Source of the DNA: Basidiobolus meristosporus CBS 931.73
Lineage: Eukaryota; Basidiobolomycota; Basidiobolomycetes; Basidiobolales; Basidiobolaceae
Length of the DNA stretch: 64,000 nucleotides
Direction: 5' to 3'
NCBI GenBank assembly: GCA_002104905.1
Contig: MCFE01000379.1
Location: 20,254-84,253 of the forward strand
The number at the start of each line of letters is the position of its first letter. Position 1 is the stretch's first letter. A program made the position numbers and the translations under genes. This document shows positions 36,309 to 47,267 of the stretch, one piece after another. The notes under the pieces are model-generated. The model saw only the letters and a list, made by a program, of their open reading frames with translations. It did no database searches and was not told the origin of the DNA.

Positions 36309-36623
36309 ATTTGTTAATGAAACCATACTTTTTGTTTTCCTTTGTATGTTGCCCTCCAATCTGTATATATTCCGTTGGCTTGTTTACTAAACTAGATACA
36401 TTCATTGTTTACTTCCCTGCCTAAATTATTATCAAGCGAGATGAGTTTTGTTTACTTCCTGCCTACATAGCAAGTTGTTTGCTCGTTATAGAAAGCGAAG
36501 GATGTGGCGAGGTGAATATGTAGATACAGCGAAGGGTTTATTGAAAAATAGAATTGTTATGGAATGATTTCTTCTATGCTTAAATATTTGAAAAGTCCGT
36601 GTAAATCATTGTTTAAGTAGTGG
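36309..36623. other. Intergenic between convergent condensin and SHMT genes
   Basis: 315 bp, AT-rich, presumably both 3' UTRs. Nothing else is seen. Confidence 0.5.
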
Positions 36624-38089
36624 TTAAATTAAAATTCGGTCTTGATGGCATTGATCGTCAAATCCAGGCATGGGGAAAGACATGGCGAACTCCTGGACCT
36701 CCTTCTTCAACTTCTCTAATTCCTCATTGCCCTCAAGAGTGGCTACGAAATCCTTGATGAGCTTGCTACCAGCCTTCTCTTGAGCAGCAAGAGCAATTTG
36801 GACCGCACGATGAAGGAATTCAGCAACCTTAACGAAATCTTCCTCCTTGAAACTTCTGGAAGTCAAAGCAGAGGCTCCGATACGAACACCACCTGGGGTA
36901 ACTGCGGATACGTCACCATGGACTGCGTTCTTGTTGAGGGTAATGTGGCACATGTCACACAACTTCTCCAACTTGGAGCCAGTCAATTTCTGAGGTCTAA
37001 GATCCCACAAAACCAAATGATTGTCGGTTCCATTGGTGACAATCTTGTAACCGTGGCTAGCAAGTGTTTCGGCCAAAGTACTAGCATTGGCACGAACTTG
37101 CTTAGCATATTGCTTGAACTCGGGGGAGCCAGCTTGCTTGAGGGCAACAGCTACGGCAGCAATGGTGTTGTTGTGTGGTCCGCCTTGGCAAGAGGGGAAA
37201 ACAGCCTGGTTGACTCGAGATTCGATGTCGTTCTTCTTGCGGAAGAAGATGATACCGGCACGAGGACCTCTGAGAGTCTTGTGGGTGGTGGTAGTGACAA
37301 TATCACAATATTCGAAGGGGTTTCTAGCTTCTTGGGCAGCGACCAAACCAGAAATATGGGCCATATCGCACATAAGGTATGCACCGTGTTGGTCAGCGAT
37401 CTTTCTGAATCTGGCGTAGTCCCAGTCTCTAGCATAAGCAGAGGCACCACAAATCACCAGTTTGGGTCTGAAGAGAGCAGCATTTTGCTCCAGTCTATCA
37501 TAGTCGATGATGCCAGTAGCGTTGTCAACTTGATAGGGCATGGATTCGAAGTAAATCGACGAGGAAGAAATCTTCTTCTTGGAGGTTTGGTAACCGTGAG
37601 TCAAATGACCACCAGAAGGTAAATCAAGACCCATAATACGGTCGTGGGGCTGGATCAAAGCAGTGAAGGCGGCGAAGTTGGCAGTACTGCCAGAATAGGG
37701 TTGAACGTTAACTCCCCATTCCTCAGGGTTCAAGTTGAAAGCTTTAAGGGCACGTTGGCGGCAGATATTTTCAACCTGGTCAATGAATTCGTTACCACCG
37801 TAGTAGCGAGCGCCTGGAAGACCTTCCGAGTACTTGTTGGTGAGGCAAGAACCGTTGGCCTCAATCACAGCTTGGGAGGTGAAATTCTCCGAGGCAATCA
37901 ATTCTAAGCCAGAGAACTGTCTGAATTTCTCTTTTTCAATGAGGTCGAAGATTTCTCTGTCTTCTTGCTCTAACGAAGTGTTGAGACAAGTATTCTGAAA
38001 GCAAGGGAATCGGTTAAAGAAGAAAACGAATGCAGAAACAGTATCCTATTGCATACCCAGTTATCAGCAGGCTTAGTATTGTAGACCAT
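36624..38089 (-). CDS. SHM2: Serine hydroxymethyltransferase, cytosolic type (467 aa)
   Basis: This PLP enzyme converts serine and tetrahydrofolate to glycine and methylene-tetrahydrofolate for one-carbon metabolism. Exon 1 is 38089-38057 ([11 protein letters not shown]), the intron is 38056-37995, and exon 2 is 37994-36624. The landmarks are [34 protein letters not shown] and [15 protein letters not shown], where the Lys binds PLP, then [13 protein letters not shown] near the end. There is no targeting presequence, so the cytosolic isoform is likely. Strong codon bias matches uL15. The last ~10 residues ([11 protein letters not shown]) differ from typical fungal ends, but the frame is open. 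Confidence 0.96.
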
Positions 38090-38623
38090 TTTAGAATCAG
38101 GCGATGGAAGAAGGATAGGTAGCGGATGGATCAGGATGGACAGGGAAGTTTTATAGCTACGAGGTTTTGACTCAGAACAAGCGCAGAATTTAAACGTAGA
38201 TGATTTACCCCATTTCTCAAAACCATCTAAATATTCGTGTACAATGAATTGTTGAACTAATCAAAAAACCCGTGTTTTCATTTTCAACAAATTATTCCAC
38301 TGCTTAGTGGTGGAATCCTGAAAGTATTCGCTCTCATCTCATCTTGTTACAGCGAAGCATGGCCAATTTTGATTGGATGTCGAGTTCTCGCGTAATGAGT
38401 CAGGGTCATCAACAAGATTATCCGCGCGTTGGTCACCTTGAGTAAGACTCTCCATAAATGGGATTTGGTGCGAGCTTCGTCTGCTATCAAAGAGATAGGA
38501 TCTACTGAATGCTGTGGTTCTGGAATAGACTGATTGCTTGGATTATCCCTGATGTTTGTCCATTTTCTATTCTGGTTTTAAGCAAGTGGATACTTGTGTT
38601 CATTCTATGTAGTGGTTTAACAT
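38090..38623. promoter_or_regulatory. Divergent promoter region of SHMT and the FANCF-like gene
   Basis: 534 bp separate the start codons. There is no coding feature. T-rich stretches and no clear TATA box within 60 bp of either start. Confidence 0.45.
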
Positions 38624-39994
38624 ATGTCAGGGTTTGAGAATCTCTTGGAGCAGTTGCTCATTATCTGCCGTGTACTTAGCTTAGCCAATTCCCAGAATTT
38701 CTGTTGGACAATAGAGTTATTTCAACAGGGCGAGGCTTGGTGTACTCATATACAAACTGTACTTCAAGAATTGTCCAAATCAGACCAAGTGGAGGTGTAC
38801 GACCTTCTGTTGAGCCAGGTTGACTCATCTTTACGTATACCTAGCTTGAGAGTTTTATTGGAAGCCAAAGTTCATTTTTATAAGGCTCTTTTCCTAAACG
38901 AAGCCCTCTCAAAGTTGCTTGTTTCTAAAGTATGGTCGACTTGGAAAAGTACGAGTACCTCCAAAAATCTCTCAAGAGTAAGTCAGGTTGTGAATGCTTT
39001 AAAAGCTTGTTTCCCCGGATTGAACTTCCACTCGTATAACCTAGAGTATTCAAGCCGTTGCTGTTACCACAGCCTCGATCGATATTATGCTGGAAGCTAC
39101 AAAAAAAGCTGCTTGAGAGAATCCAAAGTCCGAAGTCCAACGAAGGTATTACTTGTGTAATGTTTGCTGATCATTAGCTTAGGTGGTAATGCTATATTGA
39201 TTTATTAGGGGAGGGATATGTAACTCGGTATAAGTATAAGCTCTCGCCTAGTTCTACCGTCAAGAATGTTATGGCGAAAATATGGCTTTTAAGGATAATC
39301 CAATTGGTTGTAAAAGAGTTGAATGGCTTTGATGCAGCGACGATTGAAAAGCACATTTCACTAGAATGCAAAAATTTGGTTGAAAACCAGTCAGGGGGAA
39401 TGGTATGGGCTAGCGGGCTTATTGTGGTTTACTGTTCATACATTCATGTGAAGCATAGTCTAACTTGAAATTTGTTGCTCCAGGAAATTCTAGTATTATG
39501 CTTATTTTTGAGGGATGAAGATCTCTCTCGAGCTGTAGAGATGAGGAATATCAAACTTGAGGAAGACTCCATACCGCCTGTTCAGCTGCTGTCTTAGCAA
39601 GTGGCTTTTGATGAAAGTTGTGTCGAAGGAGACACCGATCACGAGCAAGTTGTGGAGCCTTCCGTACTGGATTTTATGTCAGTTGGCTAAAACACATCCC
39701 ACCTTCTTGCCACATTATCTCAGTCATCTCAAGTCGATGACCAAACTTTGTCAACAGAGAATGGCTAACGTTGATGGTTGGGCTGGTATCTCAAAGTGCG
39801 GATTCACCGATTTGAAGTGTACGTGGAATCTACTCGTAACTACCACAGCAGCAGGTCTTGACCAGCAAGCTCGAATGGCACTTCAAGGGCTGCGGCATGA
39901 GAGCCGTAGCAGCTTTGAGGATTCACTAGTATTACATGGTGAACGTGAAATCATGTATCAGCAATATTGGAGTCGTTTTTTTGATTTGAAATAA
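38624..39994 (+). CDS. FANCF-like protein (Fanconi anaemia core complex), one apparent extra base
   Basis: Exons are 38624-38977, 39055-39145, 39209-39402 and 39484-39994, with GT-AG introns and matching phases. Exon 4 hits TAG at 39595-39597 (TCT-TAG-C). Skipping one base restores a frame open to 39994, for about 382 aa. Human FANCF is about 374 aa. The N-terminus (ENLLEQLLIICRVLSL...LRVLLEAKVHFYKALFLNEAL) and especially the C-terminal block (SKWLL, then ILCQLAKTHPTFLPHYLSHL) follow the order and spacing of hydrophobic and His/Pro residues that I recall for FANCF. FANCF is an adaptor between FANCA-G and FANCC-E modules in interstrand crosslink repair. The call rests on remembered motif pattern, not a search. 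It is next to an AlkB-family repair gene. Confidence 0.5.
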
Positions 39995-40372
39995 TCCCTG
40001 TACTTATGCTAAGCTTAGCCAACAGTAGTATAGATTGTGACTGCGCCTTAAAAAATGTAAATATTTTCCACCTCCTCTTCAACCCGCATTCAATCACCAA
40101 ACCGCAATCACTTCATAAATTAATACGCTCATTCAAAGCTCATTAGTGTGTGATGAATCATCCTTGGAGTAGTAAACTTTATGTTACGTAATATTCGTCG
40201 TTTTTACAAAAAGTGCAAGTTTTTAATGCTCAGGAGTTCTCGTGTACAAAGTTAACAAGCGTTTATAACATCATTTATGAAATTTACCTTTGTCATACAT
40301 ACCATCACGTTCTCGACAATTGGATTCTGGCGAATTATATAAGTTACTGATACCTCCTTCTGATGAGTTAAA
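39995..40372. other. Intergenic between FANCF-like and AlkB genes
   Basis: 378 bp, AT-rich. No feature is identified. Confidence 0.5.
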
Positions 40373-41631
40373 ATGAATATTTCTGAGAAAAGAAGGGTCA
40401 GCGGTTCTAATAATGAAGTAAAGGGGGATGAAATGAAATTTCGCGACGAGAAAAGACCTAAGGTATCCAGTAAGTACTTCAGCCAAAGCCATACTCAAGT
40501 CAGCCTTGAATCACCGGAGAGAGAAGCATCAACTAATGCTGACACGAATGTTGAATGCAATGGCAACCTATCAGATATTTCTACCAGAAGTATCCCGTTG
40601 TCATTCAAGCTTGTAAGGAAGATAAAAAGGCAAGGCGAACTGGACTTGCTGTATTTCCAGAGACTGATACCAGAAAAGTTGGCTACCAATCTATTTCAAT
40701 GGTGTTTGTCCGAGTTACCTTGGTATAGAGTACAGTATACTGTTGGCAACAGGCACGTATTGACACCGCGATGGACCACGTTATTTGGAAAAGATTTCAC
40801 GCCACACACGCCGACAGACAAGGTTTATCGTAGAAAGCCTCAGCCCATTCCCAAGAGATTAATCGATCTCGTTAAATTAATGGAGTCATATATCGACCAA
40901 GTCAATAATTCAAATGAGATAATAATCCAAAAAAATAGCACCCCGAGCTCATCACACGATATCAGAACCATGTTCAGCAGAGTAACATCTAAGAAAACCC
41001 CAAAGCCTGAAAGCACAGCTGATGATACATCAAGCATACTACAGCAACCATTAGCTGGCCCACCGAATTCGACGCCGCAGGGGAAAGCTCCAAACAAATC
41101 AATCGACTATGATCGAACCGCTTTTAATATTGTACTTTTGAATTATTATGAGACTGGTAGTGACTCTATCAGTTACCATTCAGACGACGAAAGCTTCTTG
41201 GGCGTCAATCCAACCATCGCCAGCTTTACACTTGGTGGCTCAAGGGATTTCCTTATGAAGCACAAAGTTAATTCTGACCTGAAGGAGAAGTTTACCTTTG
41301 CGAATGGCGATTGTTTGGTCATGCAGGTAAGTAAGCATACATACCAAGCAATGTAATGGGTCGATTCTTAACCCCTTTAATCTAGGGTGGCACTCAGAGT
41401 AATTGGTTACACGCAATCCCGAAGAGAAACACTGCAGTACAACCAAGAATTAATATCACGCTGAGAAAATCCATCAGTATAGAGGGAACAAACAATTACT
41501 ATAAAGTAAGTAACGCTGCAGATAACAGACAACACGCAATTAGTAACGCGTTCATTACCGTGTAGTTCAACGTTGGAGATGGGGCTGCTTACCGCTATCG
41601 TCAAGGTAAAATGGTTCCAGAGATGAGCTGA
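40373..41631 (+). CDS. AlkB-family Fe(II)/2-oxoglutarate dioxygenase, ALKBH2/3-like (379 aa)
   Basis: Predicted to reverse alkylation damage (1-methyladenine, 3-methylcytosine) by oxidative demethylation. Exons are 40373-41326, 41386-41505 and 41566-41631, all phase 0. After a disordered, charged N-terminus of about 85 residues, the catalytic fold shows PRWTTLFG, the substrate and core block NYYETGSDSISYHSDDE with the HxD iron ligands, and ASFTLGGSRDFLMKH. The distal His is in SNWLHAIPK, and the 2-oxoglutarate arginines are in RINITLR. A non-conserved ~70-residue insert (about 165-235) lies inside the domain. A role in DNA repair is established for the ALKBH2/3 family; the exact substrate is not determined here. 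Confidence 0.9.
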
Positions 41632-42051
41632 CCCTACTTCATTTCTGAATAGATTTGGTGAATAGCGCAACCAAGATATCTGAGCAATAAAAAGTTACTG
41701 TGTATATTTAAGGTTTTTGGTTGTGAAACCAGGATATCTTCATATAGACTAGAGAGGAACTGCAGCGGCGATCAGCTACCAATCATTTCCCTGGAAGGAG
41801 CAATGCGCTTCGGATTCCAAATCGGATGTTGAACTCGGTAATACTACTTGGATAACATATACAAGTGAACACCAGTACAGCCACAACCAGAGTCATGTGA
41901 AGAGTTGGGGTGAATATCTGCTCAATATGAACCCTAAAAGTATTGGCTTAAGAGTGAATATAATCGTGTGAAGTTCTAAATTAATTCCTGGGCTCAGAAT
42001 TGGTATAAATATTGCGCTTCAACCGTCAACAGCAGGCACGTTATTTGAACT
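41632..42051. other. Intergenic upstream of the bHLH gene, with TATA box
   Basis: There is no gene. TATAAAT at 42004-42010 lies about 42 bp before the start codon of the bHLH gene. Confidence 0.5.
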
Positions 42052-42930
42052 ATGGAGGCTAATTCAAACCAAGTGTCTTCCAATCATGCGTTCACTCGAA
42101 TGACTCCCTCGTCAATCATGAGTTTGACGAGCTCTCACTCTATACTTCCTTTTGCCTTGCCAAGTATTCAGTCGGCATCGCCAGATACCTCTCCGAGCCT
42201 TCACCCTCATATGTTGCCTTATACTTGTTATGATATGCATGATTCGCCCCTGGTTTCTCCAAGCTCAAGTACACAAAATTCACCAGCAAGCAAGCCTATC
42301 AAGCCTTTAATTAGCCCTAACCTTCGACAGCTTCTTCCAGAAGGTATTACATTTAAATCTCTATGGATACCGCAGCTCCTATGCTAACCTTGCAACAACC
42401 AGGTTCCCTTCGTGCTGAGCATGCAGCAATGAGACTAGCAACCAAAAGCAATTACCAGAATATTCTAGACGGTGATTCAGAGTAAGTGGCTGATGAACAT
42501 TATCTCTTGCGGGTTGACTAACGGTATGTCAGGGTTATAGGGCTGAAATACAAGGTAGACATACAATCAGGAATGGAAGTACGTAGAACAAACCACAAGA
42601 CTGCAGAGCAAAAAAGACGAGACCTTTTAAAGCAATGCTTTGAGGATCTCAAATCCGTAACGCCCGATTTAAACGAAAGGAATATCAGCAAGGAGTATAT
42701 TCTAAAGAAATGTAATAACCCCATTGAGGCGTACACTTGATTGACTTGCTAACTAAGCTAACTTCTGTTTCAAAGGCCACACACATATATTGTCATTGCG
42801 CAATCGAATACGCCATAAGGATGACTACATCAAAGTACTCAAGTCCCAACTTGCTCGCAGGGGAATCACACCAGTACAATCTCCCCAAGGGAAGACCTCA
42901 CTTGAGATGGAGAACCTCACAATGGCATGA
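42052..42930 (+). CDS. Basic helix-loop-helix transcription factor (234 aa, 4 exons)
   Basis: Exons are 42052-42343, 42403-42481, 42533-42711 and 42776-42930, and all phases agree. The first ~95 residues are Ser/Pro-rich. The basic region RRTNHKTAEQKRR has His, Glu and Arg at the positions that contact an E-box of the CACGTG class in known bHLH proteins. Helix 1 (DLLKQCFEDLKSV), a loop of about 15 residues and helix 2 (KEYILKKCHTHILSLRNRI) follow. Exon 4 is needed to complete helix 2, which supports the splice model. No leucine zipper is obvious after helix 2. The target genes are unknown. Confidence 0.88.
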
Positions 42931-43672
42931 ATACAATGGTTGAATATATGTACATACTCTATTGTTTCTATCTCTATCCCGGTAATAAATCCCCCAATAT
43001 CATGTTATCTACGCCGTATGTTCATCAACTGGGTTTCCTTACTTGGCTGTTTCTTTCATGTGTTACAAATACTGGTTCAGCAATTTCTCGGATTCAACTC
43101 ATTTCCACGTGCCTTATGAATGGAAGATAATAGGCCTTCATGTAGACTCCAGGTAGCTCAGTGATGCGGGGATGACTATTGATTAAAGAGCATCGTGGAC
43201 TGTGAAAGCATATTCATTGGTTTGAGTGGCCTCACAATTTTGGTACCTATCCCCTAGTGCCAATAAAGTGGAGCTAATCCAAGCATCTGTTTCACCAAGG
43301 GCCCATTCTATTGGATACATCAGCAACGAAATCCACACCACACTTCTCACCCTTGATTGGTTGGAGGCACACAGGTTTTCTCTCAATTTCGGTTAGAGAT
43401 GCTGCTTTCCAGTGTACTTAGAGGTAGGGATATGATGGTCGGATGAAACCAATAATCCCATGAAGCGTGTAGAAAGACTGATGACTACAATATGTTGGGT
43501 ATCGGAAACCAAACGTTAAGAGAAGAGTTACTGTGTAATTAAATACGACTTGGTTGTTCCCAGTAAATAGCTATTGACCAAAGCAACCGGTGTATGGATG
43601 TAATGCTTCAAGACTACATCAGTACCACAGCGACATATTGTGATTCTTACATAACCGCCCCCTTCAGTGGAT
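42931..43672. other. Intergenic upstream of tRNA-Thr
   Basis: I see no supported gene in these 742 bp. Confidence 0.5.
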
Positions 43673-43744
43673 GCCTGCTTAGCGCAGTGGTAGCGCGTCA
43701 GTCTCGTAAACTGAAGGTCGCCAGTTCAATCCTGGCAGTAGGCA
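43673..43744 (+). tRNA. tRNA-Thr (anticodon CGT)
   Basis: A 72-nt cloverleaf can be drawn. The acceptor GCCTGCT pairs with AGTAGGC, the D stem is GCGC/GCGC, the anticodon stem TCAGT/ACTGA encloses loop CTCGTAA, and the T stem GCCAG/CTGGC encloses TTCAATC. Anticodon CGT reads ACG. No intron. A TTTTT terminator lies at 43748-43752. Confidence 0.95.
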
Positions 43745-43747
43745 ATA

Positions 43748-43752
43748 TTTTT
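43748..43752 (+). terminator. Pol III terminator of tRNA-Thr
   Basis: Five T follow three bases after the tRNA end. Confidence 0.8.
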
Positions 43753-43887
43753 CCGAAATTCATCAAATTAGAGGATTAAAGAATTTTTGATTGGACATGT
43801 GGCTTAAATTTACTTTGAATCCCATAAGTTTTCAGCTCCATGTAATAGAAGACCTCTTATACAAATGTGAACATAGTCGAATGTCAA

Positions 43888-43913
43888 GTCCTTCGGGACC
43901 TCTGACACTTGAA

Positions 43914-43944
<31 letters not shown>

Positions 43945-44003
43945 GGCCCCTGCACAAGGATGACACGTAAATCTTGAGTGGACACCTCTTCGGAGGACAT
44001 TTT
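43888..44003 (+). ncRNA. U6: U6 spliceosomal snRNA
   Basis: It contains the invariant U6 core: the ACAGAGA box (43928-43934), the AGC triad (43940-43942) and ATGGCCCCTGCACAAGGATG. It begins with a 5' hairpin GTCC-TTCG-GGAC and ends after a second hairpin CCTC-TTCG-GAGG just before T7. U6 pairs with U4 and U2 and with the 5' splice site. The 3' hairpin makes it a little longer than human or fission-yeast U6. It has no intron in the catalytic core. Exact ends are estimated. Confidence 0.95.
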
Positions 44004-44006
44004 TTT
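44000..44006 (+). terminator. Pol III terminator of U6
   Basis: A run of seven T after the 3' hairpin. Confidence 0.8.
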
Positions 44007-45065
44007 CGTGTCCGAATCCTTAATTAGTGTGATTAAGCGATGTGAAAAATGGAAGTATTTGTTCAAGAGTAATTTGGTGAGCTGTGCCTGGCTCGTCAAT
44101 AATCCATTTTATATGACGGTGAACGATCATGTTTTCTCGTTATGTGGTCTGGCAAGGTGTTAAGCACTTAATGGGAGCCAAACTTATTTTGCATTTGTGT
44201 AGTATATATTTACCTCAGGTACATATTTTCTCAAGTACTCGTTGATATGGTCCATACAAGAGTGGCGGAAAGTCGTTGGAAGACTCCCCCTATTCTTCTT
44301 TCAAAGGGGAAATCCCACAGTTATCTACCAGGTTCCTGGGATTTTCTCAGCCATTTTATTGATTTAGAATGAATCCAGACGATTCGTAGAAAGATGGAGT
44401 GAAATTTAGCCAATGGAGTCCCTAGAAGCCCTTGATACCAATTCTTCAATAAAGATAAAGAAACCACCAAACTTGGCGCATCTCTTCAAAGATATCGAAA
44501 TCTTACTTGCGTCAGTATGTGAAATTTCCCCCACTTTCACTGGATGAAATACGGTCGCAATCACCTGGATATTCTCTGCAATCGCCAAATCAATTTCAGA
44601 TAATGCAGCGAGGATATACTTGGTTAGATTCCATCTGGGCTCGTCGTGGAGCGAAGGAAGAGCAGAATACGGAGCAGTCACATTCACTGCAAAAGGGAAT
44701 GCTCCGCAGGCCTGTGCTACACGATCCAAGATAAAGCGACAGTAAAATAGGCAACAAAAATCCATGCCGCATTGATATTGTAGTAAGATGCATCAAACCT
44801 TGGCCATTATTGCTTGCTCCTTACAACTCATCCACCGGCATACACGTCCACACCAGCCTCAATAGTGTCTCGAGGGTCGATTTCATTCTCCCTCCTCAGA
44901 TTGGCTCGCCACTATACTGACAGTTTTTTTTTCACCATCCTCCAGCTGATAGGTGCCAAATCAGTAAATTTGGATTGGGCAGACTTGACGTAGTGTTCAC
45001 TCTATTGCTTTATCTATAATAGAGCACCTTGCTACCCTTTCAGCTTTGGTGACTTTGGATACCAT
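44007..45065. other. Intergenic; one doubtful minus-strand ORF
   Basis: A 119-codon minus-strand frame at 44406-44765 (ILAALSEIDLAIAENIQVIA...) and an overlapping frame with a signal-peptide-like start (GFLLPILLSLYLGSC, about 44757-44713) could be parts of a small spliced gene. I could not join them into a convincing model and recognise neither. A TATA-like CTATAATAG precedes the next gene at about 45013-45021. Confidence 0.3.
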
Positions 45066-46737
45066 TTGACCCATTTGGCCATGGATGATAAGCAACTGGA
45101 CTCACTTTCATCCTCCACACGTTCAACCTCAACCAGACCCTTGACTCTCTTTCCAACATGCAGCAGCGCAAATTTAGATAGGAGTACGTTGTACCATGAT
45201 GCTGTTGCAGCCAGTGACTCTCAAATTGCTAGGGCAGAGCGAGAGCACGCTGCCCAACGAAAGCGTGACGAAGAAGCCAACGATGCGGTTATGAGAGACT
45301 CGACCAGGAGAAGATATAGAATATGTGCGTCTACGGACTCCGATGATCAATCCACTCACTCGGGATTCGGTCACAAAGTTAGACTTCATGCCAAACTGAT
45401 GCGCGTGCGAAGTGGAGACGGACAGAAAGTGACCGATATGGAGCTGTTTTTCGACTTGGTCTACGTGTATGCCAGTAAGTATCACGTTTCTGGTTACATG
45501 CAAGACGACAGGTACTAACATCTGTATAACAGTAAGTGTTATCTCCGACACAATGGTAGAGCATCTAGTCTGGCAAACAGTACTCGAGATGTTAGTCGTT
45601 ACCCTCGCAGTATGGTGGGCTTGGATCTACACCACCTGGACCACGAACTGGTAAGCTTTCGATAACGATACTTGGCAAATGAGATTTCTCACCACTTCCG
45701 TTAGGCTCAACCCCGATTCGTATCTAGTACGCCTATTGCTGATAGCAGTCATGCTTACCAGTCTGATCCTCTCCGCTGTCATTCCTGAAGCGTTTGGTGG
45801 ACAAAGTATGCTATTTGCCTGCATGTTTGTCTTCATCCAGGTTGGGCGGACATGCGTTGTTATTACCTGCCTACACGGCCATCGACTCCAAATCAATTTT
45901 ATTCGCATCCTGGCCTGGGAGGTTGTTGCTTCCATTTGCTGGATTGTTGGCGCAGCTGTTGGGGGCACCCCTCGGAATATTATCTGGGCTGTAGCCCTTC
46001 TTTTCGACTATATCTCTCCCTTGACTGGGTTTTACACTCCTGGGCTGGGCCGATCCATCACTTTGGACTGGACGATCCATGGAGGGCATATCGCTGGTAA
46101 GTGAATGGTTGTATGGTGGCCTATGACATGTAGCTTATCTCTCCGCCTTGCAGAACGCTGCTCGCTTTTCATCATTATTGCGTTGGGCGAGTCCATCGTG
46201 GTTACAGGTGAATCGTTTCGAAAGGCGCTTTACGAACCTGCCGGCGTGGGGGCTTTCTTTATTGCATTTCTTGGATCAGCATCTATGTGGTGGATCTATT
46301 TCCATTCCAGCTCCACCGAGGCGACCGAATATGTCGAAAACTCGGAAGACCCGGGAAGGATGGGCCGAATGGGCTATACGTACATCCACTGTGTGATGGT
46401 AATCGGTATAGTTTGGTGTGCTGTTGCGGATCGGCTCAGTATTGACGAGCCGCATCTGATCCCTGCGCATGAACACAGGATGACCGATGTAGCAATCATG
46501 ATCGGAGGGCCAGCCATATTTGTTCTGGGTCACGCGCTATTTCGTCTTACTTTTAGTCCCAAAATCCCGTACGCGCATATCTGTTCTGTTGTCGTCTTAA
46601 TTTGCCTCACTCCTATGGCAATTCATATCCCATTATGGGGGACAGCCTTGGTTACCACTGCGATTCTCCTGGCACTCAGCATCTATGAAACTTATTGGCG
46701 GTGCATGATCGTGCATGGGCCTATATTCCAATGCTAG
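45066..46737 (+). CDS. LtrA-family multi-pass membrane protein (500 aa, 4 exons)
   Basis: Exons are 45066-45474, 45533-45650, 45705-46096 and 46154-46737, with small introns (54-58 nt) and a textbook TACTAAC in the first. About 125 hydrophilic N-terminal residues precede ELFFDLVYVYAISVIS, the signature of the low-temperature-requirement A family. A ladder of hydrophobic helices follows. Later blocks HGGHIAERCSLFIIIALGES and GRMGYTYIHCVMVIGIV are also family-typical. LtrA was named in bacteria and its molecular function is unresolved. The in-frame ATG at 45081 is an alternative start. The last residues after SIYETYW look non-conserved. Confidence 0.88.
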
Positions 46738-47146
46738 TGTTGGGGGAAAATAATTTGACCGTCTCAGTGTCATATTCAGCTTTTAGTCAATCTTTACCCA
46801 CATACTGGAATAGGCCAAACTTGACTCACGTACTGGACAGTGAAGTGCACTCCTTGAAGGTAATCCATTCGTCTCGCTCGAAGGGAAAAACCCATTTAAC
46901 AACGCACGATTATTGGTCAGACAAACATAGCTTGTGAGTGTGAACCATCTGGATGTGGAGGGTAACTAGAAAGAAAAATTGTTCATCACAATACGTCACT
47001 TCGAAAAGCCGCTTACGTAGTAAAAGATGTGTGTAACATTCAACAAATGACGCTTTGTAAATGTGTATGATCCAACATACATATACATATATGCATAGAC
47101 AATAAAAATATATTGCGAGTCTGTCTCACTGCTCCGTGCTCACATG
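46738..47146. other. Intergenic between LtrA-like and carbonic anhydrase genes
   Basis: AT-rich, no gene seen. Confidence 0.5.
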
Positions 47147-47234
47147 GTATAAAAACCCACCAGATTTCCGACCCGCACTGTTTACAACCCACCATATTCC
47201 CGATCCACAGAGTATAAAAACCCACCAGGTTCCC
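47147..47234 (+). promoter_or_regulatory. Three tandem TATA-bearing repeats before the carbonic anhydrase gene
   Basis: Units start at 47147, 47180 and 47212 (33 and 32 bp apart). They read GTATAAAAACCCACCAGATT, GTTTACAACCCACCATATT and GTATAAAAACCCACCAGGTT. Units 1 and 3 carry TATAAAAA. They lie about 33-120 bp before the start codon and are followed by a C-run. Confidence 0.8.
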
Positions 47235-47267
47235 TAAGTTCCCCCCCCCCAAATAAAATCATCAAAT

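Noticed and set aside
36624-36670. Different last codons for SHMT by a one-base shift
   Set aside because: The alternative tail is not clearly better than the open frame, so no correction was made.
44406-44796. Small secreted-protein gene on the minus strand
   Set aside because: A signal-peptide-like start and a second frame overlap but cannot be joined by plausible splice sites; left as an intergenic note.
45066-46737. Recent bacterial transfer of LtrA
   Set aside because: The gene has four exons with fungal-type introns, and the family is known in fungi; nothing in base composition marks it as foreign.
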